64,000 nt of DNA, from assembly GCA_916610825.1 (NCBI GenBank), contig OU744450.1, positions 17,600,814 through 17,664,813 on the forward strand. Direction: 5' to 3'. How positions within the stretch are numbered: position 1 is the first letter of the stretch; every line of letters starts with the position of its first letter. The position numbers and the translations under genes are program-made. The DNA is from Haliclystus octoradiatus (lineage: Eukaryota > Cnidaria > Staurozoa > Stauromedusae > Haliclystidae). The notes beneath the pieces were generated by a model. That model made no database searches. It was not told the DNA's origin and saw only the letters and a program-made list of their open reading frames with translations. This document shows, piece by piece, positions 1 through 12,320 of this stretch.

Positions 1-634
1 ATAAATAATAATAATAATAATTACTAGTATGTAAAGTGTGCTGTAGTATGCTACTTGGCCTAGGTTAATAAGAAGTATTAGTAGGTTAGAAGTCCTGAAA
101 ATGTGAAAAATGAAGAGAAGACAAACAAATGGGCAATTGGGCATTGGCCAGCCTAGCATAAATGAGTCAGTATATGCATATGGATTAGTAAAGTTCAACG
201 TTATGACAACAACAGACATAATTTTTAGTTGATCAGTTGCAGTTGATCGTATTTACTGTCTTATTGATACCAACCTGGCTAGGTTCGGACCGTCACTCTG
301 TGTCTGCGAAGCAACCTTCTCAAATTCCAGTTTCTGGTAAAGAAAAGGACTGGTTGCTTTACAATAAATTATGTTCTTACATTCAAAACACTTTGAGTTA
401 AATTACCATCAAGAAGAAAATGATAATAGAGAGCATTTTGAGCATTTAGAAATGAAACAGGATAACATATGATCAAGACGTCGAACTTGGCAATGTCGAA
501 CACTCATTTTGTTTTCACTTTTGTCATTTCAATGTCAGTCTCGGCTAGACTTTGAGTTTTAGCGAGGTTTCACGCATGCGCATTGTAAAACATGTTTCTT
601 AGTGGGCCCGCTTTTTACCCTCATTGATGTTAGC
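1..634. other. Left flank, no gene seen
   Basis: AT-rich sequence outside the duplicated unit. I see no open frame with protein-like composition, no clear repeat beyond a short AAT-rich start, and no RNA gene. It has no counterpart before unit B. Confidence 0.5.
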
Positions 635-767
635 CTGTATGAAATGGAGTTCTGACGTAATGCACACAGGCTAACGGCGTTTGACTAGTATGATGGTATG
701 GTGTGATTTTGACTTAGTCAAACGCCGTTAGCCTGTGTGCATTACGTCAGAACTCCATTTCATACAG
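635..767. repeat. 53-bp perfect inverted repeat (hairpin)
   Basis: Arms at 635-687 and 715-767 are reverse complements, separated by 27 bp. The right arm continues (to about 825) into sequence that reappears in inverted orientation as the 99-bp insertion at 1215-1313. The hairpin therefore looks like two head-to-head copies of one small mobile repeat, one of them truncated. There is no coding capacity. Confidence 0.85.
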
Positions 768-1214
768 TGCAGCGACTCTCAGTTTCATGGAGCGGAACAC
801 GGGATAGAGGCTCTTGCCTAATTTTGACTGGGCTAAGTCCCGCTTTACTTTGATGTGCCGAGAGTTGATAGTTGGTCACTTACTAGCCTCACTAGTCAGT
901 CACTAGCTAGTCAATTACAAACATATCAAAATCGTCAAAAAAAAAGTGAGACTTGGAGCAAGTCAAGGTTTGATTATGAAATTCTGATTGCGATTCCTTA
1001 GATATCCCATGACCCATGCCTCTTTCAAGTTTACATCCAGGTGTGATTTGGGCGATAAGTTACAAAACGCTTTAATGCATGCAGTTTACTTTCCAGACTC
1101 TCCAGTAGACCAGAAATACAAGAAAATTATGTTACAAAATATTTTAATTATAAGGATTGGAAATATCAAATTCTGGTTTCACAATTCAAAAAAAATTGTA
1201 TGTTAGACACACCC

Positions 1215-1313
1215 TAGGCAAGAGCCTCTATCCCGTGTTCCGCTCCATGAAACTGAGAGTCGCTGTATGAAATGGAGTTCTGACGTAATGCACACAGGCT
1301 AACGGCGTTTGAC
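1215..1313. mobile_element. 99-bp insertion with 11-bp target duplication
   Basis: The insert is flanked by TAGACACACCC at 1204-1214 and 1314-1324. Unit B (near 29990) has the uninterrupted single site, so this is a true insertion in unit A. The insert matches, inverted, the sequence at about 715-825. It is too short to code and has no obvious terminal inverted repeats or A tail. A SINE-like or non-autonomous DNA element is possible; the class is unknown. Confidence 0.8.
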
Positions 1314-1324
1314 TAGACACACCC

Positions 1325-2193
1325 AGGCGTTGTCGCTCGCCACCTGTATTAGTCTTCGAGCGAAAGACCCTATCCCATATTATAGCATGTATAAGGGCCT
1401 TATACCTGCTATCTGGAATCACTCTTCAGCTACAAAGCATCAGTTATCAACATTATAGAGCCAAATATATCAATCGAAACTTTTAAAGTGCGTTTTGTGT
1501 TCGATTTTATTTTCTGCAATATTAATCTTGACCTTTTTTACCCCACTAGCAGAGTATTTATTGAAGTTAGGGGGGAATATACAAATGTTATAAGTCGAGC
1601 TACACGCTGAATGTATTCTGGACGTATAATTGCCCGGCTATTGATTTATGTTAACGAAATCTGGAAAATGCCGTAGCTTAATGTTCCTGACCGAGATATT
1701 TATATAAGAGGGTATTTTTATGTCATTCGTAGCTTCTCCCGACAAAATGGGTGTGGCATAATATGCGCATTTGGGATCTTCAGTACTTTAAGTCTTCATT
1801 ACCTCCCATAATACCTTCAACATATGAATGAATAAATGAGTGACACGTCACCTTTCTAATGGAATCAATCTGACAGGCAAAATGGGAGATTTGATTATTG
1901 AAGCATCAACTTACATACAGCCAGCACAAATGTCATGATGGTTGGCAGTTGTGCATCTCAAAATGGCCTTAAAAGTTTCTCTAAATCCCTGTTGGGCGGT
2001 CTCGTACGTACCCCTCCCCTACACACCAAGGATTTACAATATTTGATGTATCACCAGGAAATGATAGACCGTCTGAAAGAAGAGGATGACGCAGTACATT
2101 ATTTAGAAGATTTACAAGCTATACGAAGCTATATCTGCAAACTTCTGATCCATGCACAATACAATACATTTCTTGCGCAAAACTTCATTAATA
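1325..2193. other. 3' flank of the MEI1-like gene, unit A
   Basis: Conserved with 30000-30878 in unit B. It lies downstream (minus strand) of the helical-repeat gene. A protein-like plus-strand frame runs antisense across 2050-2246, but a small indel between the units disrupts its upstream part, so I do not call it a gene. Confidence 0.4.
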
Positions 2194-5100
2194 CTAGTTC
2201 AACTTATTTTGCAATATACTTTTGCAAGTATTCAATAACGGTATGATCACATTACGGAAATCTTGTGTTTGATTTATAAAATTATCAAAGAAAGGTACAC
2301 CAGCAACAATTACTAACAATGAATTAGCCTCCTTAGCATCAGATTGCGCTTCAGGCTTATCTAATTTGAATTTAGATTCCATCCATTGAAGTATTAATAG
2401 TTTGTTAGCATCATTGATGTATTCGTGAAGCTTAGAGATGATGCTTAAAATAGATTTGGACCATAAACTATCCATAGGGATCGACGTCGTGATAAGTTTT
2501 GGCAATAGTCCATTCACAAGTTCTGAATTTATCCAAGAGGGGATTCTATCTGCTAACATATCTAGTAATTTCATGGCTTTGATATTTGATGGATTGTATA
2601 GCAACAAATGTGTGATCAATATCGAGTTCCATGATTGTGCAGAAAGGCTATCGTAGTTAACTATTATCAAACGAATACAGTCAATAGCACAGTCACTTAC
2701 AAAACCATTCAGCTTCATTGCTATATTTTGAAGATGAAAGAAGCAAGTTCTTATTCCTGAATCAGTGATATTTAAATATTCGCATAAATCAGAAAAGTAA
2801 TCAAGTTTCTTGTGACTTTCAAAAGTATGCAAAATAGTTCTGAATACCACAACACTGGCATCTCTTGTTGGTAGCGACGGACATGACGGTTGTAGAAGAT
2901 TGAGAAACGAAAACATTTGATATCCAGAAGTTCTTAACAATGTAGGTTCGTGATGCATTATTTGTGACATAAAAAGCAACGATGACGTAGCTAACCTAGT
3001 CATGATTGGCTGTGTACAGAAGTCTTGACTTTTCGAAGATGCGTGCGCATGTATCTTGCTCATCAAAGGTTTAACAGATACGATGATTTGTGTAAGGTCA
3101 GTTGCCTCTTTTTCTTTCGTTGTTGTTAATAATAATAATAATATTTCAATGGAGTACAGATGTAATGCGTTCTCTTTCTGATTTGATATCAGCCAAATTA
3201 ACCTTTGAGATATCTTTATACAAAGTTCAAATGGGCAACTCTCGTAAAATAACAGTAGCTCGATTATGCATTTTAGAAACAGTGATAGCTGCCCAATAAA
3301 ATCTACCCTGAATGGAGACAATAATATCGAGTTTACCACATCAAAAATTTCCACTGACGAGTCTCTATTTGGTGTTATTGTGCTTAGAATAGCTGCTAAT
3401 AAATCACTGCATTTTTCAGATAGTCCCTTCTCACTATTGATGATAATATCTAACATTATACAGATCACTATTGTATAGTCTGGTAATGAATTAAGCCAAT
3501 TATATAATAAAACTTGCCCTTCTGTGGATGAGAAGTGGTCAACAAATTGTGAGACAAGAAGTAATTTCACTGATTTAGGTGTATTGAAATAAAACAACCA
3601 TTTGAAAGTTGAATATCGTAGAGTAATAATTTCTTTAGGCTGTCTTGAATTCAGTATGATCATTGATGCAACATGATTGGGTTGAAGCAAATATTCCTCT
3701 TTACCTGATAACAAAGATTTTTCCATCCAAATACCTAACAAATGACGCAAGCTTTTCACACTAAGTTTATCACACAGCCATGGGCAGGTTAACATACCAC
3801 CCAAAGCAGTAACAAGGTTATTCCTATCAATTTCGTAAGCATCAGCTTCAGAATTATAATAGAGCAAAGCCAAAATTGCTGAAACTGAAGACATTTGGGA
3901 AGTTTCCCTATCTTTGTTGTACGTATCTAATGTAATGCTAGATAAATAAAAATGCCAATCGTTAGGAATTAAATCGAGGCCACATAATGTTGTGTTGAGA
4001 TCATTTTCAATATCACTGCCATTTGCTGGACCTTCGATACAGCTACAGAGAGCAGCTATAAATTTATCAACCATTGAAATGACTGAATGATTATTTCCCC
4101 CATTACTTGCTTTCAATAATTGAGTTCTAACCTCTACAGCCAACGGTAAAAATGAGCTATCCGCTTGCTTCCTACCAAACTCAATACAATTCGAGTTATC
4201 AACATCATTTAATGTAAGTGATATTGAGCCAAGGTATGTTGCAAATATTTCATATTTCTTTTGAACAACAAGCATTAATGCCAGTGGTACAAATACTGAA
4301 TCAAGAATAGTATATATTTGGCTGCTAAATGCATTACAGTTGTCCGAGTATGTAGTCTTTCTTTCGGTGTTGTAATGGCTTGTGATGAACATTAGCAGCA
4401 GTCGACTTAGTGATAGGTTGAACTCATCGAATGATTTGGGAGCTCCTCCTAAAACGAAGAATAATCATTATAGCCATACTACATCATTATACAGCACACA
4501 TCACTACCGACACCAAAACCATGAAAAAAATGGTGAACTTTCATTGAGTTTTCATGGCATTTTCAGGACATTTTCACATTTAAATATTGTGAATATGGAT
4601 GTTTTATGGTTTTCAAACTTTTTCATGTTTACAAAATTTGTGTTTTTCATTTTTTTACATTTACATGATGTTTTCACGACAATTTCATGCATATGGCATT
4701 TTGATGGAATTGGTGTTGGTAGTGCATGTCAGTTTGCTGATAATGAATATTTTAATTCTAATGATTTTAGTTTGTCAAATAATAATCCTAAAATGAATAA
4801 GTGAATCATTTGTGTGTTACGTAAGTCATTGGTTATAACCTATCTTAGCGATTATTACACCTGATTAATGCAACCACTTTCTTTTGTTTGATAATTAATT
4901 AAGGGTTTGTCAACTTTGGGATGTAAATTAGTCTTAAATAAGTGCATTGAATGGATTATTCGACACTGAAACGTATATACAATAAAACTATTCTATAACA
5001 GCCATGCACCTGTAAGGTATATATTGACCACTATAGACATTGATTTCAATAGAAATTCATTATTCGCTAAATATAGACTCTCATCGGCATCAGGATTAAT

Positions 5101-6667
5101 TATCATGTACAAAAAATTTTATGTATCAAACAGCCAGCTACAAGAAGAAATAATTTGACGATTATGTTCAGGTGGTCTATATATACAAGGTTGATTCAAT
5201 AGAAAATAATGATTTTATTATTAAATTCAGACGTGACCACTATTGGCAGATGACTGCTGCATAAATGTGACCGTTATAACAGGTTTGATTAAACTTACGA
5301 ATCCATTTTCCACTTGCACTTTTGATGTCTTCGAGTTGATGTGATCCAGTTCTTGAGAGTACTTCAAAACATGTTTTTAGTATGACTTGATTCTGTTTGG
5401 AGCTAATCAAAACATGCATTAGTTGTATCACGTGTTTATTTGCCATTAATGATCTATTAGTAACTGAGTATTGCAGTACTCTACATACGCTAGCAACGAC
5501 TGTGTCCTTTTCTAACCATAATAATTTGCTACCATCATTGTAATTGATCAAACGGATAAGTAATGAGATTCCTATTTTAACAACTTCTACAGAACCAACA
5601 TTCAATTTAAGAATGCTTGAAAGTTTTTCTGAAATTGGCTCAATACTGTATAGATTAAATCCACACAATTTGAATTTCTCGTAATCTGAAAATGCTGTTA
5701 AACATTTTAAAACTGCAATACATAACATCTCATCCCTAGCAGAAAGTAAATCCAGCAGATAATCACAAATTCCTTTTCCAATTAAATCATTGGCAAAATC
5801 ATTATCTCTTTTCCCTGCATTTAATAAATTTGTTAAAGAATGAACTGCTATGATTTGAATTTCTGGAGATACGGATAACATAAGCTTTTTAAATAATTCT
5901 CCAATTGAAGAACCCGTTTCATGGTTTAAATATTTTTCATAATCTTTGATAACTTCGATTAAGAATGGATATTCTGTAAAATACTTTAAAAGAGCAACAA
6001 GATTTGGTAAAGATTCACGTGTCTTTGATTCTTTGAAAGCAATAACAAGATGATTTAGTACCTTTCTCGTGTGCTGTATTCCTATTTGAACAGCGCATTC
6101 TTTATGTTTATATAAATTAGCTAACGTAAACCAAAACGCTTCAACTCCCTGCATTGACGGCTCTGGTATATCATTAAGCATCAAATTGAGAAAAGCTGGA
6201 TATTTTTCCACAATTAAGTAGCACGCCTTTGGCTGTGCGCTAGAAAACTGTCCGATAAATGCAAAATCTTGCATTGAAACACGTCCCAATTTTATAAAGT
6301 TAATAAAAACTTTTTCTAAAACTTGTAAGGATTGAAGATCAACAATAATATGTAACAGAATTTCAACACATAAATCATAATTTTTCTCATCTTTGCTCCA
6401 ACTTTGCGATAATATTAACGAGCTAACATGTTCAATGATAAAAGGTTTAGAAAGTAACATATCTTTCACCTTATTTGATGTATTTAAAGAATATAGCAAT
6501 TCGTTCAGTATGTTTCTTCTTCTTGTATTTTGTAGATCTTTTTCTTCCAACGATTCAACTAAGCAAGCAAAGCAAGAAACTGCTACTGCATTTCCATTGA
6601 CAATCCAGCAATCATCATGAGAAGAATGATTCTTAGTAAACAAATTACAACTAAATTCACTTGACAT
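2194..6667 (-). CDS. MEI1-like helical-repeat protein, copy A (two exons)
   Basis: Exon 1 runs from ATG at 6667 to 5299 and exon 2 from 4448 to the stop at 2194. The intron (4449-5298, 850 bp) has a consensus GTAAGT donor and a TTCGTTTTAG acceptor; the phase-1 join rebuilds an Arg codon (W-I-R-G-A-P), giving 1207 aa. No catalytic motif, signal peptide or membrane segment is seen. The protein is Leu/Ile-rich amphipathic helices throughout, as in ARM/HEAT solenoids. Length, all-helical content and lack of a named domain fit animal MEI1 (meiosis inhibitor 1, needed for meiotic double-strand breaks; about 1270 aa in mammals), but this is a resemblance judged by eye; another ARM-type protein is possible. 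Further 5' exons cannot be excluded. The copy in unit B has the same length, with about a dozen residue differences. Confidence 0.75.
4449..5298 (-). other. Intron of the MEI1-like gene, copy A
   Basis: GT-AG intron defined by frame on both sides: the donor is GTAAGT read down from 5298, the acceptor AG is at 4449-4450. It is AT-rich, with T-rich minus-strand sequence near the acceptor. Open frames inside it on the plus strand are low-complexity and not supported. Confidence 0.85.
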
Positions 6668-7245
6668 TATTATAAATTCATGACTGCATGAAATGATAAA
6701 ATGCTAATTTCAAATCAACAATTAAACCGACACAAACTTTGTTGTCTGATTATGCATATTTTAAAATGTAAAACATGGCAACATCTTTTCCCGCCAAAGT
6801 TGAAAATCGCAACCATCATTTTATTTTCTCAAGATCCTTTCACTGATTGCGGTCTTGCGACTTCATTGATAGAATTTTCAAAGACATTGTTTCACAAACT
6901 TCTTTGTCAGATGTGTCTAAAATCTATTTTTGTGTAGGCCTATAGGTTTTTGTGCAATAACTGTATAATGGCAAAACATCAATATTAGTTAGAGTACTCA
7001 CAATGTATGAATAGGGTGGGAAAGGAGTTTTCGTGAGACGTGAAATGACTGTTTTGATTCCCGTGATTCCATGAAGACTTATAATTTATCAACGTGATTG
7101 AAAGTGGTTAAAAGTTATAGCATGTTTATATAGCCGTTATTTGTGAATTGTGCTTTAGCCACGCTAATTTAGGATCAACGTAGATCACGCTCTATCGTTC
7201 AAAGTTAGTGGTTTGGTGTTGTTGAGGCATAATTAGTCAATTAAC
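6668..7245. promoter_or_regulatory. Upstream region of the MEI1-like gene, copy A
   Basis: Almost identical to 35368-35945 in unit B, with only a few substitutions. It lies between the minus-strand MEI1-like start and a possible plus-strand first exon at 7246, so it may be a bidirectional promoter. No clear TATA box or other named element is visible. Confidence 0.3.
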
Positions 7246-7626
7246 ATGACGACTGACCTACTCTCTACAGTTTGCAAAGATGTACGGTAAGAGCCATCTT
7301 TTCAAACAACTCCATCAATTACAGACGAGTCACGGTAAGACATTTGTGTCCAGGGTTTCTGGCAGAGGCTGCAAAGAGCATTCATGGATGTTATAGGGTA
7401 TTCTTTCATTTCGCTCCTAGCAACCGAAACCTTGAAGACATCTTTGAAGTCAATGGAGTCCATCAAGAAAAGAAATTACAATGAAAGATTTCTTAAACCA
7501 AGAACATGGGTCATTCATCCCTGTAATAATTATTTTTATACAACAAATGGTGGAATGAGTAGAGATGAGACACAGGAATTCTACACTATAATGAGACGAC
7601 ATGATATGATCTCCGAAAAACATTGA
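7246..7626 (+). CDS. Candidate short spliced gene, copy A
   Basis: ATG at 7246 opens a 13-codon frame (MTTDLLSTVCKDV plus two bases) ending at a good donor, ACG|GTAAGA, at 7286/7287. A later frame, roughly 7430-7626, reads as ordinary protein (contains RNYNERFLKPRTWVIHPCNN) and ends at TGA before 7627. A T/C-rich acceptor ending TCCTAG precedes it at about 7419. The phases of these two pieces do not join directly, so a further exon or another acceptor is needed. The region is the same in unit B (35946-36326). The product is not recognised. It may be the divergent neighbour of the MEI1-like gene, or a decayed copy. Confidence 0.2.
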
Positions 7627-8371
7627 CTATTTTTCGACGAAACTTCTCCCTGAGTAGTGCAAAATCTGCTTCAGCTTACTCCGCACCACTATCATCTGCA
7701 TCCGAGGTTCACGCTCCCCAAACATCAAATCCCAGACGGTGACCTTGGTGATCTTCAGCTTGTCAATGCAGCAGCCAGTATTCTATAATTATTTATCAAT
7801 ATTGTGCAATTTATAATCTATTTCTCTAATCTACATATTGATTATTACAAATTATATTTTAAATATAGTTTCAATGACACCAGTTAAGAGACCTACCTAG
7901 AGCGCTTGTAGAGTCAGGCTTATACTGGTTTGACGTTCGCTCTTGTCCAGTGGAATGACCGTCGGGATGACCGTATACCCTATACCTCAAATATATGCGA
8001 TTTAATATCCCGTCAACTCTCATTACTACCGGCTCCATCTAAGCAGTGAATTATGATTCCTATTTAAAATGACGAATATAATCTTCCATTCCCCTACTAA
8101 AACTATGTAATAGCTCTTCATAAGCAGGGATACTTCCATAAAGGCGCTATACGAAGGTATATGTGCCATTTTTATGACTTTTCGAAACAGGAACGAAAGG
8201 AACGAAAATATTCATGACAAGAGTATTTTATCATTTAACTTTTACCCGCTAGAGTTCATTGTAGCATATATTTATCCACTAATAAATCTATACATTAATG
8301 GTGTTGTTTCTAACTTCTAGCTTCTATATTTCTAGCAAATTACAGATATATTATGCCTTACCTGTAATCCA
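7627..8371. other. Intergenic, conserved between units
   Basis: Matches 36327-37071 in unit B with few changes, most of them after 8140. No gene or RNA is recognised. Homology between the units ends at about 8373. Confidence 0.4.
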
Positions 8372-8373
8372 GA

Positions 8374-9611
8374 AGACTAAGCAGCATCGATCATGAAGTT
8401 CTGTTGTCTCGTTTGTCAGCGTCATCTTGTAATTCCCATTATTCTACTATTTGCATTACTACTATTATCGGTTTGCTACATTTGTGGTTGGTGATTTAAA
8501 GCGGCAGTGTCTTTGGGGGTCGTTGGCGAATCGGCGGTAGGCGGTAAGGAACAGTTGGCACGAAGGGGATTACGATGGGCTGCTGGTCTCCTCTATATGT
8601 CTCAAATAAATAGATGGACGAAATCAATAAAAATTAATCATAAAAAGTAACACACACAAGTTACAATTAAGTAGTGAAAAATTCACACAGAAGTGAATGA
8701 TCAGACAGGTAGCCTGTGATTGGTATTGCAAATTGTAAAAAGTTGTACGGCGGCAGGAGACTAGCAGTTAGTAGCATAGTAGCACGAAGTTACTGGAAAG
8801 CCCAGTTCATTAAAGTGGTAAATCATGTAAAATGACGTTTAAAGGTTGCAAATTTAGGATTTGGGAGTGAGCGATTCATGTAGTTGCGCATGCATAATTT
8901 AAAGCAGCTGTATTCATTGCATCATGTAAAATTTGATACATATTACATAATACCTCGCGCGCACGTGAATGGGGAATGTCATTGCCATGCAATGGCAATG
9001 TTATAATAAATAGAAGTACACTAAAGTTACTTTTAGCCATCAAACCATACCAATGGTAACAATAAATCAATATACAACTTCACGGTCAAGCAATTAAACT
9101 TGTAAGATAACTAAACCGTAAAATAAGTCACTTATAATTAAATCAGACACACTTTAGTTCGCATATTACGATAAATAATATGCAAATATAAATTTAAATA
9201 CAATTTGAAGTCCAAGGCAACCAGCCACAATAATAAACAGTAACGCCTTGTATAGGAATGATAACAATGGTGAGGTAGATAATTCGCAGAGGATGTGGTT
9301 TGATAGTTCAGCAGCCAGCAGTACAATACTTTGTGTAAACCACGGCAAATAAATCATGCCCTTGACCACTGGCAAGTTGCAAAAGCAAAACCTTGAATGT
9401 TGATTGCCTGCAAACAAATGAAAATAAATTTGATTTGAAAGACAGCCAAACAATTGAAAGTAAATGAGAATCATGTAGAATTAAATGAACAAATGCAAGT
9501 TAGAAACAGGTGTAGTATTTGTATTAATTGGCATAATAAGTTATTAACCCCTTGCAAGAACTTTCTAAAGAACGAGTCAATAATTATCGAAAATTTCATA
9601 TGCATACCAGA
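8374..9611. other. Unit-A-specific segment
   Basis: No counterpart in unit B, which has an unrelated 715-bp segment (37074-37789) at the same place. It includes a short perfect hairpin around 8978-9000 (CATTGCCAT/ATGGCAATG) and the candidate exon at 9166-9407. Nothing else is identified. Confidence 0.4.
9166..9407 (-). CDS. Candidate terminal exon with membrane helices
   Basis: On the minus strand a pyrimidine-rich tract ending TTTGCAG (9408-9410) precedes about 80 codons closed by a stop at 9166. The peptide has two hydrophobic stretches (around PWFTQSIVLLAAEL and KALLFIIVAGCLGLQIVFKF) like transmembrane segments. No upstream exon is identified and unit B lacks the segment. It may be the last exon of an unknown membrane protein, or chance. 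Confidence 0.2.
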
Positions 9612-10336
9612 GGGTTAAACAGAATATTCAACAGGCTGCATGGAGTCATGCGCAGTAGCACCCTGTCCCGTCTGATATTTTGGCCACATCTGAATTAAAT
9701 CTGAATCTCGCACGATTGACTGTACTTCGGTTTGATTTTTGAGTTTGGTTTGTATTTCAAACTCAACTTGACTTTGAGATTTCTGATGGCGGCCAGAAAA
9801 ATGGCGGTCTTGTCCGAATGTAATGAGATTAAAGTTTCAAAATAACAGCTTTCGACAATAGTCATCGTCATATAATATAATTTGTGTGGATACAAAGTTC
9901 TTATCCTGGTCATCGTAAAATTCCAGTACAGTTGATGTAACATTTATCAATTATTTGCACGTCTACGTTGTTACTTATCAACGAACAGTCTAACAGAGAC
10001 AGAGTACGCGGTGTATTTTTAAATAGCTAATATTGAATATTGGACAGGGTAAGGGAAGATATTTGAAAAATTAACATGAAGTATGGTGTAATCTAACTCA
10101 GCTTTGAATAGTAAGATATGATAATATCAATATAACATCAAAACATGAATAGATTGTACACATAGAATAGGCTAGTCTATATTTTCTAAAGTCATTACTC
10201 GTAGACTAGCCTACCTTCAAATCATAGTCCATAACCTACATTAATCAGAAAAGTAAGGGAAGGAGCTCACTCAATCAAGTAAGGGCTAAGGTACTAACTG
10301 ATGATAGATAGGCTTAGTGATCCACTGTCTTTGATC
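9612..10336 (+). repeat. Left long terminal inverted repeat
   Basis: Pairs with 14576-15292. It contains an 82-codon frame (9695-9943, minus) that is also open in the other arm (14962-15210, plus), with three residue differences. That is too little to argue for coding. Confidence 0.8.
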
Positions 10337-11979
10337 TGATATAGTATTTATTAAATTACAAAAAAGCTGACATTAATGAGCGACTATTATGGAAGAGCTT
10401 TTGGTCTCCACTACACACAAGCACACAGCACAACCTTGTATACAGTATCTCAATTTAGCTGAAAACTAATAATTATTGTTTTTAAAAACAACTTATCTGA
10501 AATAGTAAACAAACTTATCTATTTGTATTGTAGACTTTGCAACACTGAGCCAGAGTAAATGTTTGTAATATTGTTTAAAATCATAGAAATGTAGGCTACT
10601 TGCAGAACAAAATCCTCTGATAAAGTGTTCCACCGTGGATATAGCACAGCTAATAAATGGATTCTTAACTACTTGCAGAAACAGGATAATTGTGGCATTT
10701 GGGACGATTACTTTGTCATAATCCTTTACACCTTGCCTATAATAATTATTAATTAATATGTATCAACATGTGTGTATATGCATCAATATGAGATACTTAC
10801 ACAACAAATAACTAATGGACAATCTACAAAATTATAGGCTAAGCTAATTTTTGATTTATAAAGGGTAGGCCCCTAGGCTACAAAGTTGAAAGAGACGGCA
10901 TTCTGAGGTGATCAGTCAAGATAATTAAAATTTAAGCAACATCGGTAATCTTCATCAGGATGTCTTGTGATATTAAACTACCTCCTAGAAAATTATGTTA
11001 GACATACGGAAGGCTGAGAGCTCGACTGTACGCGGACATATGTTTTGTAGATTAAGCCTAGTAATCGGCAAAGAGAAATATTAACATTTCAATAGCAAAT
11101 ATGCCCCTAACATGCCTTGGTAGAAATCATGAAACAATAGAGGGATGGTTTATACTTCGTGTCGGGCCTACTTCTGTGTGTGTACTCTTTTACTAAAAAT
11201 ATCATACATTTATGAAAATTGATGTTCTTCAAGCAAATATCAAAATAATGAGTTGAAGTTTAGAAATAGGCTAGATACAGTTGAAATCTGTGTATAGCAG
11301 CCAGCTATAAGAGATAGATAAATTGATCAATGTAGACTGGTAGCTCAATTTGATTCCTCATCGCCTCACACAATGTATTTTATCTATACGTACCAGTAAC
11401 TTTCATGTAATAGAGCTAATAGTAATTTCAATTAGTTGATTATAAATTTGACTGCTGTTCAGATATTCATTCCCATGCAAACGAGCTTGAAGCTTATGTG
11501 GTTAAATTTAAATTGTAAACTGCGAAGTGAAACAAAATTATCCCATCACACCATAAGATGCAGGTGGCCTTTACATGCAGGTTTGATTAGATAGAAAATA
11601 CTATTTCAGGCATACCGAGAGTGACCACTGTAGACGGGTGGCTGCTGTATAGAGGTGACCACTATGAATTCTGGCAAAGGGGCATGTGGCCATTGTTTTC
11701 AAATTAATTTTAATAAGACTAGGCGTTTGGCGTGGTCCTGGAATACTGTAGCAGGAAAAGCTACATGGGTGCAACCCTGGGCAGCACAATGCTGTACCAA
11801 AACCTTTGAAGCCATTGTTACTCGAGTCTTGTAGCTAATCTGTCTCCCCTACTACCTTCTTTTAAGTCACTTCAGAATCAATCAAATGCATTTCTAAATT
11901 TGTACCGATTTTGTTGGAAACTCTCCTCTTACATCCCCTCTGAGTTTTGAATCTCTCTCTTGTCACGTGGGTATTTTCA

Positions 11980-12320
11980 GTGTGCATTGTTCAAGGTAGT
12001 CAAATTAGCCCTATTCACAAATATATTCATAAACAGGATAACAATAATTATGGAGCAATTTCTCTTTGCCTGTATTGTCGAAATTAATTGAATTCATTTA
12101 ACAACTATCAATTTACCAATCATGAATTAGAAAACGTTCCTGCACAACAGTAGTAAGTTTCACTTGATGTTTACACCTAGAAACAAGAAAGATTTTGTTT
12201 GATGCCTTTGTTTTCCATCATTTCGAATACTGTGCTGACGTCTGGGAGAACCAACAGTATGCAAAAACACCTTGATTGCCTACATAATCTACTGAACAAG
12301 GATACATGGCATTGGTGTCC
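11980..12320 (+). pseudogene. Decayed LINE reverse-transcriptase relic
   Basis: Translation from 12004 gives ISPIHK...DNNNYGAISLCL, which matches the conserved jockey/CR1-type RT block PIxKxxDxxxxNYRPISL. From about 12190 another frame reads FHHFEYCADVWENQQ, like the HFDYCxxVW block further along such RTs. The pieces are short, in different frames, and lack most of the domain, so this is an old LINE fragment. Confidence 0.4.

Noticed and set aside
1935-2246. Plus-strand 103-codon frame antisense to the 3' end of the MEI1-like gene
   Set aside because: It overlaps a supported exon, and a 7-bp difference between units breaks its upstream part.
4382-4804. Plus-strand 140-codon frame across the intron of the MEI1-like gene
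   Set aside because: Low-complexity Phe/Ser/Asn composition within a defined intron; no support.
9695-9943. 82-codon frame in both long inverted termini
   Set aside because: Short and unlike any family I know; three residue differences between arms do not show selection. Kept as a note under the element.
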